In this document: positions 17,863-26,451 of the stretch, in pieces
Numbering within the stretch: the first letter of the stretch is position 1
Layout: each line of letters opens with the position of its first letter
NCBI RefSeq assembly: GCF_001870735.1
Contig: NZ_MORL01000017.1
Location: forward strand, 1 to 64,000
Direction of reading: 5' to 3'
DNA from: Arsenicibacter rosenii
GTDB lineage: Bacteria; Bacteroidota; Bacteroidia; Cytophagales; Spirosomataceae
DNA: 64,000 bases
Program-made: the position numbers and the translations under genes
The notes under the pieces: model-generated
Told to the model about the DNA's origin: nothing
Database searches by the model: none
What the model saw: only the letters and a program-made list of their open reading frames with translations

Positions 17863-20800
17863 TTACTGCTTGAGAATCCGGCGGAACGTTTTACGGTCGC
17901 CTACCTGAATTTTCAGAATATACATACCGGTTGGCTGACTGCTCAAGTCAAGCTGTGTTTGCCGGTTCCGGGTGGTTTGCTGCACAGCCGTCCGGCCTGT
18001 AAGATCAGTCAGTTCAATGACTGCCGGATTTTTCTGCAGCGCCACATCAATATCAATGGTAAGCCCCGAAGCGGTCGGTACCGGATAGGCGTTAACCGAT
18101 GTCCCTAACAGATCATCCTCAACACCAAGCAACGGCAATACCTGCACGGTAATGGCCGTACCTGAGACCGTGCCCGTACCACAGTTATTGCTGACAGACA
18201 ATAAGCGGTATGTTGTGGTTTTCAGTGGCCGGATATCAAGCCGGTGCGGGTTTGCATTGGTTTGAATAGTCTGGTTCCGCAGGCTGTCGTTATACACAAA
18301 CGTCCACGGGCCGTCGCCGGTAAATGTTATGCTCAGGCTACCCGGACTGCCTTCATAGACACTGGTGGTGCCGGTCAGGGATGCTGTTGGGTAAGGACGA
18401 ACATAGAGTACGGTCGGGCTGTTCTGGCCCAATACCGGGATAGACGGATTGGTACCGATAACGCGTACAAAATATACGCCTCCTGCCTGGGAGGCTGGTA
18501 TGGTAGCGACAATCGGGCCGATGGTTGTTGCCGCCGAGATATCAACGAACTTCTTAGACGTGGTATCTGCCAGCTGCACTTTAAACGCGTTTCCGGTATT
18601 GAACTCGCCGGAGGTAGTGAAGGGTACCGAGAAGCTGAGGCCGGCACAAAGCGTAGTTGTCGTCAGATTGCTGGTTGTGATGGTCGGGATCTTGACCGTC
18701 ACTGTAGCGGTAGCCGGGTTGCCTGGTAAGCCGCTGCCGCAGACATTAGAGACGCTGGCAACCTGAAAAATAGTTGTTTGCGCCGGGGTCACATTTACCG
18801 TCGTAATGGTATCCTGAGCCACCCCGAAAGTGCCGTCAGACAGCGTATAGCTAAACGGTGGTGCACCGGTAAACTTCAGTTGAAGCGGTGCACTGATGCC
18901 GAGGTTGACTGTGGTTGAACCCAGCAGCGAAAGCGTCGGGTTCGTGTTGACAATCAGCTTGATCGACGCCCTGGCGCTGGCGCAGCCATTCTGGCCGATC
19001 TGATAGACGTAGAATAACCGTCCGCCAGCCGGAGTAGCATTAAGCGTGAACGGGGTCGGTGCTTCGTTCGAAAGCGTGCCGTTCGGATCGATCCAGCGCA
19101 GACTGGCACCCGACGCCGCAACGGCTGTTAACGGAACTGCCGCATCATTCCGGCAATAGGTTACTGTCGGAATCGGAATACCCGGAACCGGTGTACTCTG
19201 AACGGTGACCTGTAATGTTGCCTTTGAGCTTTCGCAGTTATTCACGGTCTGGGTAACCTGATAGTTGATCACGGCTGCCTGATTAATTGGCGGAGTCGGT
19301 GCGTTCGGAAACTGGTTACCGTCGACGTTATACCAGCGCAGGTTAGCCCCTGCTGCACTTACCGGAACTACGCTTTGCGCAGGCTGGTCCTGCTGAATCT
19401 GACAATAGGCGACATTCGCGACATTCGGAGCGGGTGGCAACGCAATAATGTTGACCGGTAACGTTGACCGGGGGCTTTCGCAGCCATCCAGAGACTGACT
19501 TACCTGGTAGTTAAACGTGCCGACGTTGTTGGTCGGCGGTGCCGGTGAGCCGCTGATGCTATTACCGCTCGGATCAAACCATCTCAGGTTGGTGCCGGAG
19601 GCGATTAAAGGCTGCGAAGGAGCGTTGTTACAGATGTTGACCACCGTAACGCCGGGGGCTCCCGGTGTTGGTTTTACCCGGACACTAAGCGAGCCGCGAG
19701 CACTCTCACAGCCGTCGAGTGTCTGACTTACGTAGTAGGTATAGGTTACGTTTCCAACGTTGTTGGGCGGTACGGGTGCTGTAGCGGAGGCCGTACCACC
19801 TGAAGAGCTGCCGTACCAGTTGATACTTGCATTGGTAACCGGTGTCGCTGTCAGCGTTGGTGCCGGATAGTTCTGGCAGAATGTAGTTTCTGCAATGCCC
19901 GGGATACCCGGTGTTGTTTTAACCGTTACCGGGATGGCCAGGCGTGTGCTTTCGCAACCGCTGACGGTTTGGGTAACGTAATAGTTGGTGGTTCCCGGAG
20001 TGCCGGTTCCCGGACGGGGCGCCACTGAGCTTGCGGTACCGCCGTTTGCATCTGTACCATACCAACGCAGGTTCTGGCCGTTAGCCGACAGAATGGCCGC
20101 CGTTACGCCCTGACAATAAGGCGAAACGGCCGAAGCGGTCGGTGCAGCAGGTACCGCAGAGATATTGATGTTGATGGTAGCTTTCCCGCTCACGCAACCA
20201 TCCCCGGTTGTTTGCGTGACGTAGTAAGTGATTGTTCCGGTGGTTGCCGTTGGGGGAGTCGGTGCCGCCGTCAGCACGTTATTGGAAGCGTCATACCAGG
20301 TGAGATTCTGACCACTGGCCGTCAGTTGCTGGGCAGGTACATTCTGGCAATATTGGGTTGAGCTTGTTACCGAAGGCGCAACCGGCGTGCCGTTCACACG
20401 GATGGCATAGAGCGAAGGGGCTCCCAAACACCCGTTGGCACCCACCTGACGGATGTAATAATTGTAGGGGGCCGAACGGGCAATATTCGGTGGGGTTGGC
20501 GTTGGTATCTGAATGCTTCCGTCCGGATCAATGTACCAGCGGATGATACTGCTGGTATTCACCGTCAGAGAGCCGGGGCGGTTCGTCTCACAATAAGCGA
20601 TAGAAACCGGTGCCAGCTGCCCGGGTGATTCCAGCACGGTGTAGGTCATCGTTGCCCGTCCGCTCACACAGCCATTATTATTTTGTTCTACTCTATAGGT
20701 TGTAGTACCCGGTGTTGTAGCAGACACGGTAGGGGCCGCGCCGTTATTGGGTAGCAGGTTGTTATTGCCGTCATACCATCTGTAGGAGCTGCCATTAGGA

Positions 20801-21507
20801 GAAAGAAGCTGATCTGCCGAACCCTGACAAACGGTTTGGGAAGCCGGTGATGGCGTTGAGGGTGTAGTGGTAATGTTTACACTAACCAATGTATTATTGA
20901 GGCTAACACAACTACCGACTACCGCCTGGGCGGTATAAGTCCCGGCGGTTTGCGTTTGGAAAGACGGTCCGGAGCCGACTAATGTACTGCCTGAATACCA
21001 CCGGATAGAAGAACCACTGGTACCAGAGGTTGCCGTCAGCGAAACGGTTTGTCCGCTACAGATCGGGCTGCTCGTCGGGCTGGCAATTCCCGCCGAAGGC
21101 TGTGTTGGCCGCGGATTGATAGTCATGACCACTGCACCAACACTACCCGTTATCGCAGGGGTTGTCGACACTACCCGTATCCGATATGCGGTACCCGCCG
21201 GCGTATTGAGCGGAATATTACTGCCGATGGCCGTAGTGACAATACTGCTTGTGAAGGTATTCGTGAGTGTACCAATAACGGTAGGTGAAGCGAAGCCTCC
21301 GGTTGCATCGGAAAGCTGCGCCTGAAAAACAGTACTGCTGTTGAACGTGCCGGTAAATGAGAAGGGAACCGATAGTGCATCACCTCCGCAAAAACTGTTA
21401 GTGCTTACAGATCCTGTGCTGATTGTCTGTGCAAAACTGCTGCCACTGCCGATCCAACACACGAACACAAGCAATCGAAATAACCAGTAAAGCTCTCTTT
21501 TTTTCAT
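17863..21507 (-). CDS. Secreted Ig-like repeat protein with T9SS sorting domain
   Basis: 1214 residues. The signal peptide (about 1-27) ends GSSFAQ. A Cys-containing module follows, and a similar module recurs later (compare SFCGGDALSVPFSFTGTFN with TLCAGLSFSVPFTTSGEFN). In between are nine Ig-like repeats of about 75-90 residues, each with a Cys near YC.. at the start, a WY/WF/WI strand, APTPP-type linkers, YYVTQT-like strands and a GCES/GCVS Cys. The last 75 residues form a type A T9SS sorting domain (NAYPVPTASGLTIDID, then TGMYILKI). It is probably a cell-surface or secreted adhesin-like or matrix protein; no catalytic domain is visible. Confidence 0.85.
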   Translation of the reverse strand: MKKRELYWLFRLLVFVCWIGSGSSFAQTISTGSVSTNSFCGGDALSVPFSFTGTFNSSTVFQAQLSDATGGFASPTVIGTLTNTFTSSIVTTAIGSNIPLNTPAGTAYRIRVVSTTPAITGSVGAVVMTINPRPTQPSAGIASPTSSPICSGQTVSLTATSGTSGSSIRWYSGSTLVGSGPSFQTQTAGTYTAQAVVGSCVSLNNTLVSVNITTTPSTPSPASQTVCQGSADQLLSPNGSSYRWYDGNNNLLPNNGAAPTVSATTPGTTTYRVEQNNNGCVSGRATMTYTVLESPGQLAPVSIAYCETNRPGSLTVNTSSIIRWYIDPDGSIQIPTPTPPNIARSAPYNYYIRQVGANGCLGAPSLYAIRVNGTPVAPSVTSSTQYCQNVPAQQLTASGQNLTWYDASNNVLTAAPTPPTATTGTITYYVTQTTGDGCVSGKATININISAVPAAPTASAVSPYCQGVTAAILSANGQNLRWYGTDANGGTASSVAPRPGTGTPGTTNYYVTQTVSGCESTRLAIPVTVKTTPGIPGIAETTFCQNYPAPTLTATPVTNASINWYGSSSGGTASATAPVPPNNVGNVTYTYYVSQTLDGCESARGSLSVRVKPTPGAPGVTVVNICNNAPSQPLIASGTNLRWFDPSGNSISGSPAPPTNNVGTFNYQVSQSLDGCESPRSTLPVNIIALPPAPNVANVAYCQIQQDQPAQSVVPVSAAGANLRWYNVDGNQFPNAPTPPINQAAVINYQVTQTVNNCESSKATLQVTVQSTPVPGIPIPTVTYCRNDAAVPLTAVAASGASLRWIDPNGTLSNEAPTPFTLNATPAGGRLFYVYQIGQNGCASARASIKLIVNTNPTLSLLGSTTVNLGISAPLQLKFTGAPPFSYTLSDGTFGVAQDTITTVNVTPAQTTIFQVASVSNVCGSGLPGNPATATVTVKIPTITTSNLTTTTLCAGLSFSVPFTTSGEFNTGNAFKVQLADTTSKKFVDISAATTIGPIVATIPASQAGGVYFVRVIGTNPSIPVLGQNSPTVLYVRPYPTASLTGTTSVYEGSPGSLSITFTGDGPWTFVYNDSLRNQTIQTNANPHRLDIRPLKTTTYRLLSVSNNCGTGTVSGTAITVQVLPLLGVEDDLLGTSVNAYPVPTASGLTIDIDVALQKNPAVIELTDLTGRTAVQQTTRNRQTQLDLSSQPTGMYILKIQVGDRKTFRRILKQ

Positions 21508-22095
21508 GTAAAATTACAAGAGGTAGTTTTGGGCTTAAAGTTAGTCAGGTTTTATGATAATCTGCTTTGAACCTACTATATACTATAGCGGATCATGGTC
21601 GGAACACCCCTGTTGAGGCGAAGAAATTTCCGGTAACCTGAAGAAAAAGATTTTTTTTTATGGAATGTTCAGGGCTGCTGCATCTGGTAAGTAAAGGCTT
21701 CCGGGCAGCCTTATAACAACGCATGGGAGCATTATCGGATGAACCTTAACAATTATTTTATGAACAAAGCACCCCCATAAAATCCAAATTATTTTGTGCT
21801 GAAGATACGCTCTTTGACATTTTGTTAAGCTGAAAAACAAGGGCTTATTGTCCAATATGTAACTAGACTAAGGGGCAAAATAAAGTTACTATTGTGCAAC
21901 AACGGGCTGGCAAAGCAACGTATGAAGTAAAATTTTGACGGAAAGATTTGCATTAGATAATCTCCAAATTGATACTTTTGTAGTAATCTGAAAGGAAACC
22001 GCCCAAAATTTTATTTCAGGAATCACAACAAATTTAAAATTTTCACTTTTTTTGCCAGCAAAACCAAGTTTCAATTTAACCCTACAGTAAGTTCA
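21508..22095. other. 588-bp gene-free region with the exbB promoter
   Basis: AT-rich intergenic stretch between the divergent Ig-repeat gene and exbB. It holds the exbB promoter near 21947-21980. Two small minus-strand frames (about 60 residues) have no family features. No convincing hairpin or RNA gene was found; the rest is probably regulatory or leader sequence for both divergent genes. Confidence 0.5.
21947..21980 (+). promoter_or_regulatory. Promoter upstream of exbB
   Basis: TTTG at 21947-21950, a 22-nt spacer, then TACTTTTG at 21973-21980, matching TTG-N17-23-TAnnTTTG. Predicted leader about 108 nt. Confidence 0.6.
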
Positions 22096-22929
22096 ATGAA
22101 AACACAAACTCCATCTTCAGCACCCGCCAAAGCAGCAGCTCCTAAGAAGAAATCAGGTGGCTTGAACCCAGCTTTTGTGCTTCCGGTTCTTTTAGCTATC
22201 GGTATTTTGACTTACATCTTTGTTTTTGGTGACGGAAGCCACTTCCAGGAAGGTGACAACACGAAAGAACCTCTGCCAGGCGATTACTTCGGTACCGTTT
22301 ACAAAGGTGGTTTCATCGTACCTATCCTGTTTACGTGCTTCCTGACAGTATTGGTGTTCTCAATTGAGCGTTTCATCACAATCGGCCGTGCTAACGGTTC
22401 AGGTTCAATCGATGATTTCGTTCGTAAAGTGAAAAGCCAACTGGACAAAAATGAAGTTGCCGCTGCTATTCAGGAGTGTGACCGTCAGAAAGGTTCAATC
22501 GGTAACGTTGTGAAAACAGCCCTGTTGAAGTATCAGCAGCTGTCAACGGATCCTGAGCTGAACAAAGAGCAGAAGCTGGTAGCGCTGCAGAAAGAAGTAG
22601 AAGAAGCGACTACACTGGAGCTGCCAATGCTGGAGAAAAACCTGACAATCATCGCGACCCTGGCATCAGTATCTACCCTGATCGCCCTGTTAGGTACCGT
22701 ACTTGGTATGATCCGTGCCTTCGCGGCTATGGGTGCTACCGGTCAGCCTGACACCGCCGCTCTGTCAACAGGTATCTCTGAGGCCCTTGTAAACACGGCT
22801 CTGGGTATCGGTACAGCTGCGATCGCGACGATCATGTACAGCTACTTCACTAGCCGTATCGACGTACTGACGTACAACATCGACGAAATTGGTCTGAGCA
22901 TCCAGCAAAACTTTGCTGCTCACTATTAA
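22096..22929 (+). CDS. exbB: ExbB/TolQ/MotA proton channel protein
   Basis: 277-residue inner-membrane subunit of the TonB energy-transducing motor. A short polar, Lys-rich N-terminus precedes a helix at about 28-46, a second at about 75-92 (GGFIVPILFTCFLTVLVFSI), then a cytoplasmic domain and two C-terminal helices carrying LASVSTLIALLGTVLGMI and ALVNTALGIGTAAIATIMYS, the MotA/TolQ/ExbB signature. The six Arg codons are all CGT, unlike many nearby genes that use CGG, which suggests high expression. First gene of the exbB-exbD-exbD-tonB operon. Confidence 0.93.
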   Translation: MKTQTPSSAPAKAAAPKKKSGGLNPAFVLPVLLAIGILTYIFVFGDGSHFQEGDNTKEPLPGDYFGTVYKGGFIVPILFTCFLTVLVFSIERFITIGRANGSGSIDDFVRKVKSQLDKNEVAAAIQECDRQKGSIGNVVKTALLKYQQLSTDPELNKEQKLVALQKEVEEATTLELPMLEKNLTIIATLASVSTLIALLGTVLGMIRAFAAMGATGQPDTAALSTGISEALVNTALGIGTAAIATIMYSYFTSRIDVLTYNIDEIGLSIQQNFAAHY

Positions 22930-22970
22930 TCCTGAGCCTGTAAGGCAAATCAAACCGAAACGAACGCAAT

Positions 22971-23603
22971 ATGCCTAAGGTCAAAGTAAAACGCGCCAGT
23001 TCCGCGGTAGACATGACGGCGATGTGTGACGTGGCGTTCCTTCTGCTGACATTCTTTATCCTGACGGCCCAGTTCCGGGCACAGGATGCAGCAACGATCG
23101 AAACGCCATCATCGATCTCCGGCATTAAAGTGCCTGATAAGGATATCATGACCATTGCTCTTGATAAAGACGGTAAGGTCTACTTCGGTATCGACAATCA
23201 GCAACACCGCCTGGCTATGCTCGACAACATCGCTTCAGAAAAAGGAATCTCTTTTTCTGATAATGAGAAGAAAGAATTCATGCTGATGTCAAACTTCGGT
23301 TTGCCGATCAACCAGCTGAAATCGTTCCTGTCATTGCCAAAAGAGCAGAAGGCTAAAATCAAGCAGTCGGGTATTCCGACTGATTCGACTGGTGCAGGTC
23401 CGTCAAACGAACTGAAAGATTGGGTTTACAACGCCCGTAAAGCCAACAACGATCTCCGGATTGCGTTGAAAGGTGATAACCTGGCGAAGTTCCCGAACTT
23501 CAAAAACGTACTGGCAACACTCCAGGCACAGAATATTAATAAGTTTAACCTCATCACCGGTACTGAAGCCCCGCCAGCTGGCTGGAAATCAGACGAGGAA
23601 TAA
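22971..23603 (+). CDS. exbD: ExbD/TolR biopolymer transporter (first copy)
   Basis: 210 residues. Basic N-terminus, then VDMTAMCDVAFLLLTFFILT, the ExbD/TolR membrane segment whose Asp (in CDVAFL) takes part in proton flow. The periplasmic part is longer than in a standard ExbD (about 140 residues), with an insert around EKKEFMLMSNFGLPINQL. 41 nt separate it from exbB and 58 nt from the second copy. It probably forms a heteromeric ExbD pair with the next gene. Confidence 0.9.
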   Translation: MPKVKVKRASSAVDMTAMCDVAFLLLTFFILTAQFRAQDAATIETPSSISGIKVPDKDIMTIALDKDGKVYFGIDNQQHRLAMLDNIASEKGISFSDNEKKEFMLMSNFGLPINQLKSFLSLPKEQKAKIKQSGIPTDSTGAGPSNELKDWVYNARKANNDLRIALKGDNLAKFPNFKNVLATLQAQNINKFNLITGTEAPPAGWKSDEE

Positions 23604-23661
23604 AAATTGAAGTCATAAGGTACAGTTTACAAACCTTGTAAGCTGAACACTTTTCGAAACT

Positions 23662-24198
23662 ATGGCAGAAATAGACACCTCCGGTGGTGGTGGTAAGAAG
23701 GGTGGTGGTAAAGTCCGCAGTAAAAAGGCGTCAACCCGCGTGGATATGACCCCAATGGTGGACCTTGGCTTTTTGCTTATCACTTTCTTCATTCTTGCTA
23801 CCACCTTAAGTAAGCCGTCGTCAATGACGCTTAACGTGCCGGACAAGACAAAAGAAGAGAAAACGGAGCCTATCAAGGCCTCCAACGTAATGACGATCTT
23901 CCTGGGAGACGATAATAAAGCCTACTCTATTTTCGGAAAAGCAGCCAATGAAGATCCGGAGATAAAGACAACAGGCTACGGCTATGAACTGCGTCAATTG
24001 ATTCAGAACAATGCCCGTACTGTTCCGGGAGATAAGTTTGTTGTTGTAATTAAACCAACCAAACAGGCCAACTATCGTAACATGGTTGACGTGCTGGATG
24101 AAATGGCGATTACAAAAACAAAACGCTATGCACTTGTGGATGAGTTGACGGCAGACGAGAAGACTCTTCTCAAGGATAAAGCAAAATTAGACATCTAA
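23662..24198 (+). CDS. exbD: ExbD/TolR biopolymer transporter (second copy)
   Basis: 178 residues. Gly/Lys-rich N-terminus (TSGGGGKKGGGKVRSKK), then VDMTPMVDLGFLLITFFILA with the functional Asp in VDLGFL, then a periplasmic domain of about 130 residues. It differs clearly from the first copy outside the helix, so the two are old paralogues rather than a recent duplication. It is tightly coupled to tonB (2-nt gap). Confidence 0.92.
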   Translation: MAEIDTSGGGGKKGGGKVRSKKASTRVDMTPMVDLGFLLITFFILATTLSKPSSMTLNVPDKTKEEKTEPIKASNVMTIFLGDDNKAYSIFGKAANEDPEIKTTGYGYELRQLIQNNARTVPGDKFVVVIKPTKQANYRNMVDVLDEMAITKTKRYALVDELTADEKTLLKDKAKLDI

Positions 24199-24200
24199 CC

Positions 24201-25037
24201 ATGGCAGAAGCAGTAGCAATCGATCCAAAAGCAACGCTTGACGATATAGTCTTTGCGAACCGGAATAAGGCCTATGGTGCGTACTCGTTACGAAAAGAAT
24301 ATCCGAAAATTGTAACCCGTGCCCTCATTATTGGTGGTGTGCTGTTTACACTGGGCGTTCTTTCGCCAACGATCATCAGCGTTCTGACGCCTGAAGCCGA
24401 AGAACAAGCAATGGTAGAGGTGGACTTGATGAAGTTACCGCCGCCGCCAATCGATCCGAACGAACCACCACCACCGCCGCCACCGCCGGTAGAATTACCA
24501 AAGGTGAACACGGTGAAATTCCTTCCGCCGGAAGTAAAGCCGGATGAAGAGGTTCCGGAAGAAACACCGCCTCCGGCCGTTGAGGAACTGAAAGAAGCCG
24601 TTGCTGCGGAAAAAACGCAGGAAGGTGATCCTAACGCCGAAGAGGTGATCGTAGCACCGGAAGAAACCGCTGCCCCTACAAAAGTAGAAGCGGCCGTTGA
24701 AGCCCCTGCTCCGAAAGAAGAAGAAGTATTTACGATCGTAGAACAGCAGCCTGAATTCCCGGGCGGGATGAGCGCACTCGGCCAGTTCCTGAGCAAGAAC
24801 ATCCGCTACCCGGCCGCTGCACAGCGGGCTAACATCTCAGGCCGCGTATTCGTAAGCTTCGTTGTTAATACTGACGGTAGTATTCAGGATGTATCCGTGT
24901 TAAAGGGTTTAGGTTTCGGTACGGACGAAGAAGCCATGCGCGTTGTTAAGTCAATGCCAAAATGGCGCCCTGGTAAACAATCAGGTCGTGCGGTACGGGT
25001 AAAATATAACCTGCCTATCAACTTTACACTGGAATAA
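24201..25037 (+). CDS. tonB: TonB-family energy transducer
   Basis: 278 residues linking the ExbBD motor to outer-membrane receptors. The N-terminus has the Bacteroidota TonB motif NRNKAYGAYSLRKEYP, then one membrane helix (about 34-54), a proline-rich periplasmic spacer (IDPNEPPPPPPPPVELPKV and more), and an acidic/Ala-rich linker. The C-terminal TonB domain runs from about 185 (EQQPEFPGGMSALGQFLSKN, VFVSFVVNTDGSIQDVSVLKGLG, MPKWRPGKQSGRAVRVKYNL). ATG at 24201, 2 nt after exbD. A strong terminator follows. Confidence 0.94.
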   Translation: MAEAVAIDPKATLDDIVFANRNKAYGAYSLRKEYPKIVTRALIIGGVLFTLGVLSPTIISVLTPEAEEQAMVEVDLMKLPPPPIDPNEPPPPPPPPVELPKVNTVKFLPPEVKPDEEVPEETPPPAVEELKEAVAAEKTQEGDPNAEEVIVAPEETAAPTKVEAAVEAPAPKEEEVFTIVEQQPEFPGGMSALGQFLSKNIRYPAAAQRANISGRVFVSFVVNTDGSIQDVSVLKGLGFGTDEEAMRVVKSMPKWRPGKQSGRAVRVKYNLPINFTLE

Positions 25038-25077
25038 GCCGAATCTGATAACGATGAGGATTTTCCTCTGAATCAAC

Positions 25078-25114
25078 AAAAAGGGTGATCGCTGTCATGG
25101 TGATCACCCTTTTT
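25078..25114 (+). terminator. Intrinsic terminator after tonB
   Basis: Perfect 13-bp stem (25078-25090 with 25102-25114), AAAAAGGGTGATC against its complement, 11-nt loop. The A-run/T-run ends make it bidirectional. It would separate most exbB-tonB transcription from the PstS-like and TPR genes. Confidence 0.88.
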
Positions 25115-25143
25115 AACTCTCTGCCTTTCCGGCAATAAAGACT

Positions 25144-25365
25144 ATGCAGCAAAGAAGCCGTATTCCGGAACGCCTTACCCTGATCATTGCCGTGCTTGCT
25201 TCGGTGACTTATCTGGGAACAGGCATTTTTTTGATTGTTACCACAGAGTCCTACTGGATATTACCGCCGCCCGGCGTACTGCGGTATGGCCTGGCGGTAT
25301 TACTGATTGCCTATGGCGCCTTCCGCGCTTTCAGGGCGTATCAACGATTCCGGGAGGAATTTTAA
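25144..25365 (+). CDS. Small two-helix membrane protein
   Basis: 73 residues with two predicted membrane helices (about 11-30, LTLIIAVLASVTYLGTGIFL, and about 44-59) separated by a short loop with YWILPPPG, and a basic C-terminal tail (RAFRAYQRFREE). Not recognised as a named family. It lies between tonB and the PstS-like gene, a position often taken by a small membrane protein in this cluster (inference). Start at the ATG at 25144. Confidence 0.6.
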   Translation: MQQRSRIPERLTLIIAVLASVTYLGTGIFLIVTTESYWILPPPGVLRYGLAVLLIAYGAFRAFRAYQRFREEF

Positions 25366-25425
25366 CTACAGAAGATACATTAAACCATTGAGGTATTTTC
25401 TGCTCTAACAGATAACATGTATCTA

Positions 25426-26361
25426 ATGAAAAACGGACTTAAAGGTGCTTGCCTGGCACTGTTGATGGGCGGTATTTCGGGGTGTTCAGGCGATAAGCCG
25501 CTCGACTCGCCCTCACGCGGGACCATTACCGTAGCAGTTGATGAATCGTTTAAACCATTGGCCATGCAATTGACCGATGCGTATTCCGGAATCTATCCGG
25601 ATACTCATTTTGAACTGAAATACCGGCCGGAACGGGAATCAATTGCCATGTTGCTCAAAGACAGCGCACGGCTGGCATTTACGACCAGACCCTTGACCAG
25701 GCAGGAACAAATTGCCTTTGACCAGCAAAAGATCATAGGCAAAGCCGAAAAGATCGGAACCGACGGCGTCGCACTGATTGTAAGTAAGAACAACCGCGAC
25801 AGTCTGATTACAATGGCAGAACTGAAGGCTGTTTTCAGCGGGCAGCTTACTCAGTGGCAACAATTGAAAGGAGCTACTGAAACAGGCCCGATCACCCTGG
25901 TATTTGACAATAATAATTCAAGTAATCTGGACTTTGTCCTGCGTACATTTTCGATTACTGATGTGAGTAAACTACGGATATTCACGACGCATTCTAACAA
26001 AGAAGTCATCGAGTATGTCCGTAAAAATCCGACAGCGCTTGGCTTCATCGGCGTTAACTGGATTAGCGACGGTGACAGCCCTTTGTCAGGCGAATTATCG
26101 GCCGATATGCGTGTTCTGGGGGTTTCTGATAAGGATAACCCTACTTCGATTAAAGACTATTATCAGCCGTTCCAACGGAATCTTGGTCTGCAAACGTACC
26201 CGCTGCGGCGGCCTGTGTATATCCTGAGCCGGGAGACCCACCCCGGTCTGGGTGGTGGATTGATCAATTATATTGCAAGGGACGCCGGTAGTCTGCTAAT
26301 CGAAAAATTGGGCCTGTGGCCTGTTAAGCCATATAACCGAGAGGTTTATATCAGAAAGTGA
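25426..26361 (+). CDS. PstS-like substrate-binding lipoprotein
   Basis: 311-residue lipoprotein of the phosphate-binding PstS-like family. Signal peptide with lipobox ISGC (Cys20). The periplasmic-binding-protein fold shows in TITVAVDESFKPLAMQLTDA, GTDGVALIVSKNNRDS and ALGFIGVNW. No pstC, pstA or pstB is nearby. It sits downstream of tonB and upstream of a TPR protein, a recurrent order in Bacteroidota, so its work may concern TonB-dependent uptake or envelope sensing rather than ABC transport (inference). The ATG at 25426 is chosen over the ATG at 25417, three codons upstream. Confidence 0.82.
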   Translation: MKNGLKGACLALLMGGISGCSGDKPLDSPSRGTITVAVDESFKPLAMQLTDAYSGIYPDTHFELKYRPERESIAMLLKDSARLAFTTRPLTRQEQIAFDQQKIIGKAEKIGTDGVALIVSKNNRDSLITMAELKAVFSGQLTQWQQLKGATETGPITLVFDNNNSSNLDFVLRTFSITDVSKLRIFTTHSNKEVIEYVRKNPTALGFIGVNWISDGDSPLSGELSADMRVLGVSDKDNPTSIKDYYQPFQRNLGLQTYPLRRPVYILSRETHPGLGGGLINYIARDAGSLLIEKLGLWPVKPYNREVYIRK

Positions 26362-26370
26362 GTAAATTTT

Positions 26371-26398
26371 TTGGTTTGCCCGCAATTTTTTAGATTTG
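26371..26398 (+). promoter_or_regulatory. Promoter of the TPR gene
   Basis: TTG at 26371-26373, a 17-nt spacer, TAGATTTG at 26391-26398, 53 nt before the ATG at 26452. The match suggests the TPR gene can be expressed on its own. Confidence 0.5.
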
Positions 26399-26451
26399 CT
26401 TAATGTTTCTTAGTAACACAACTTTTTTCCCAATTTCTCAACCTGAATTGC

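Noticed and set aside
17863-21507. CRISPR or tandem-repeat array
   Set aside because: The repeats are protein modules with diverged DNA, no constant spacers.
21658-22074. Two minus-strand frames of 61-65 residues in the 588-bp gap
   Set aside because: Poor composition, no signal or family, and one overlaps the exbB promoter.
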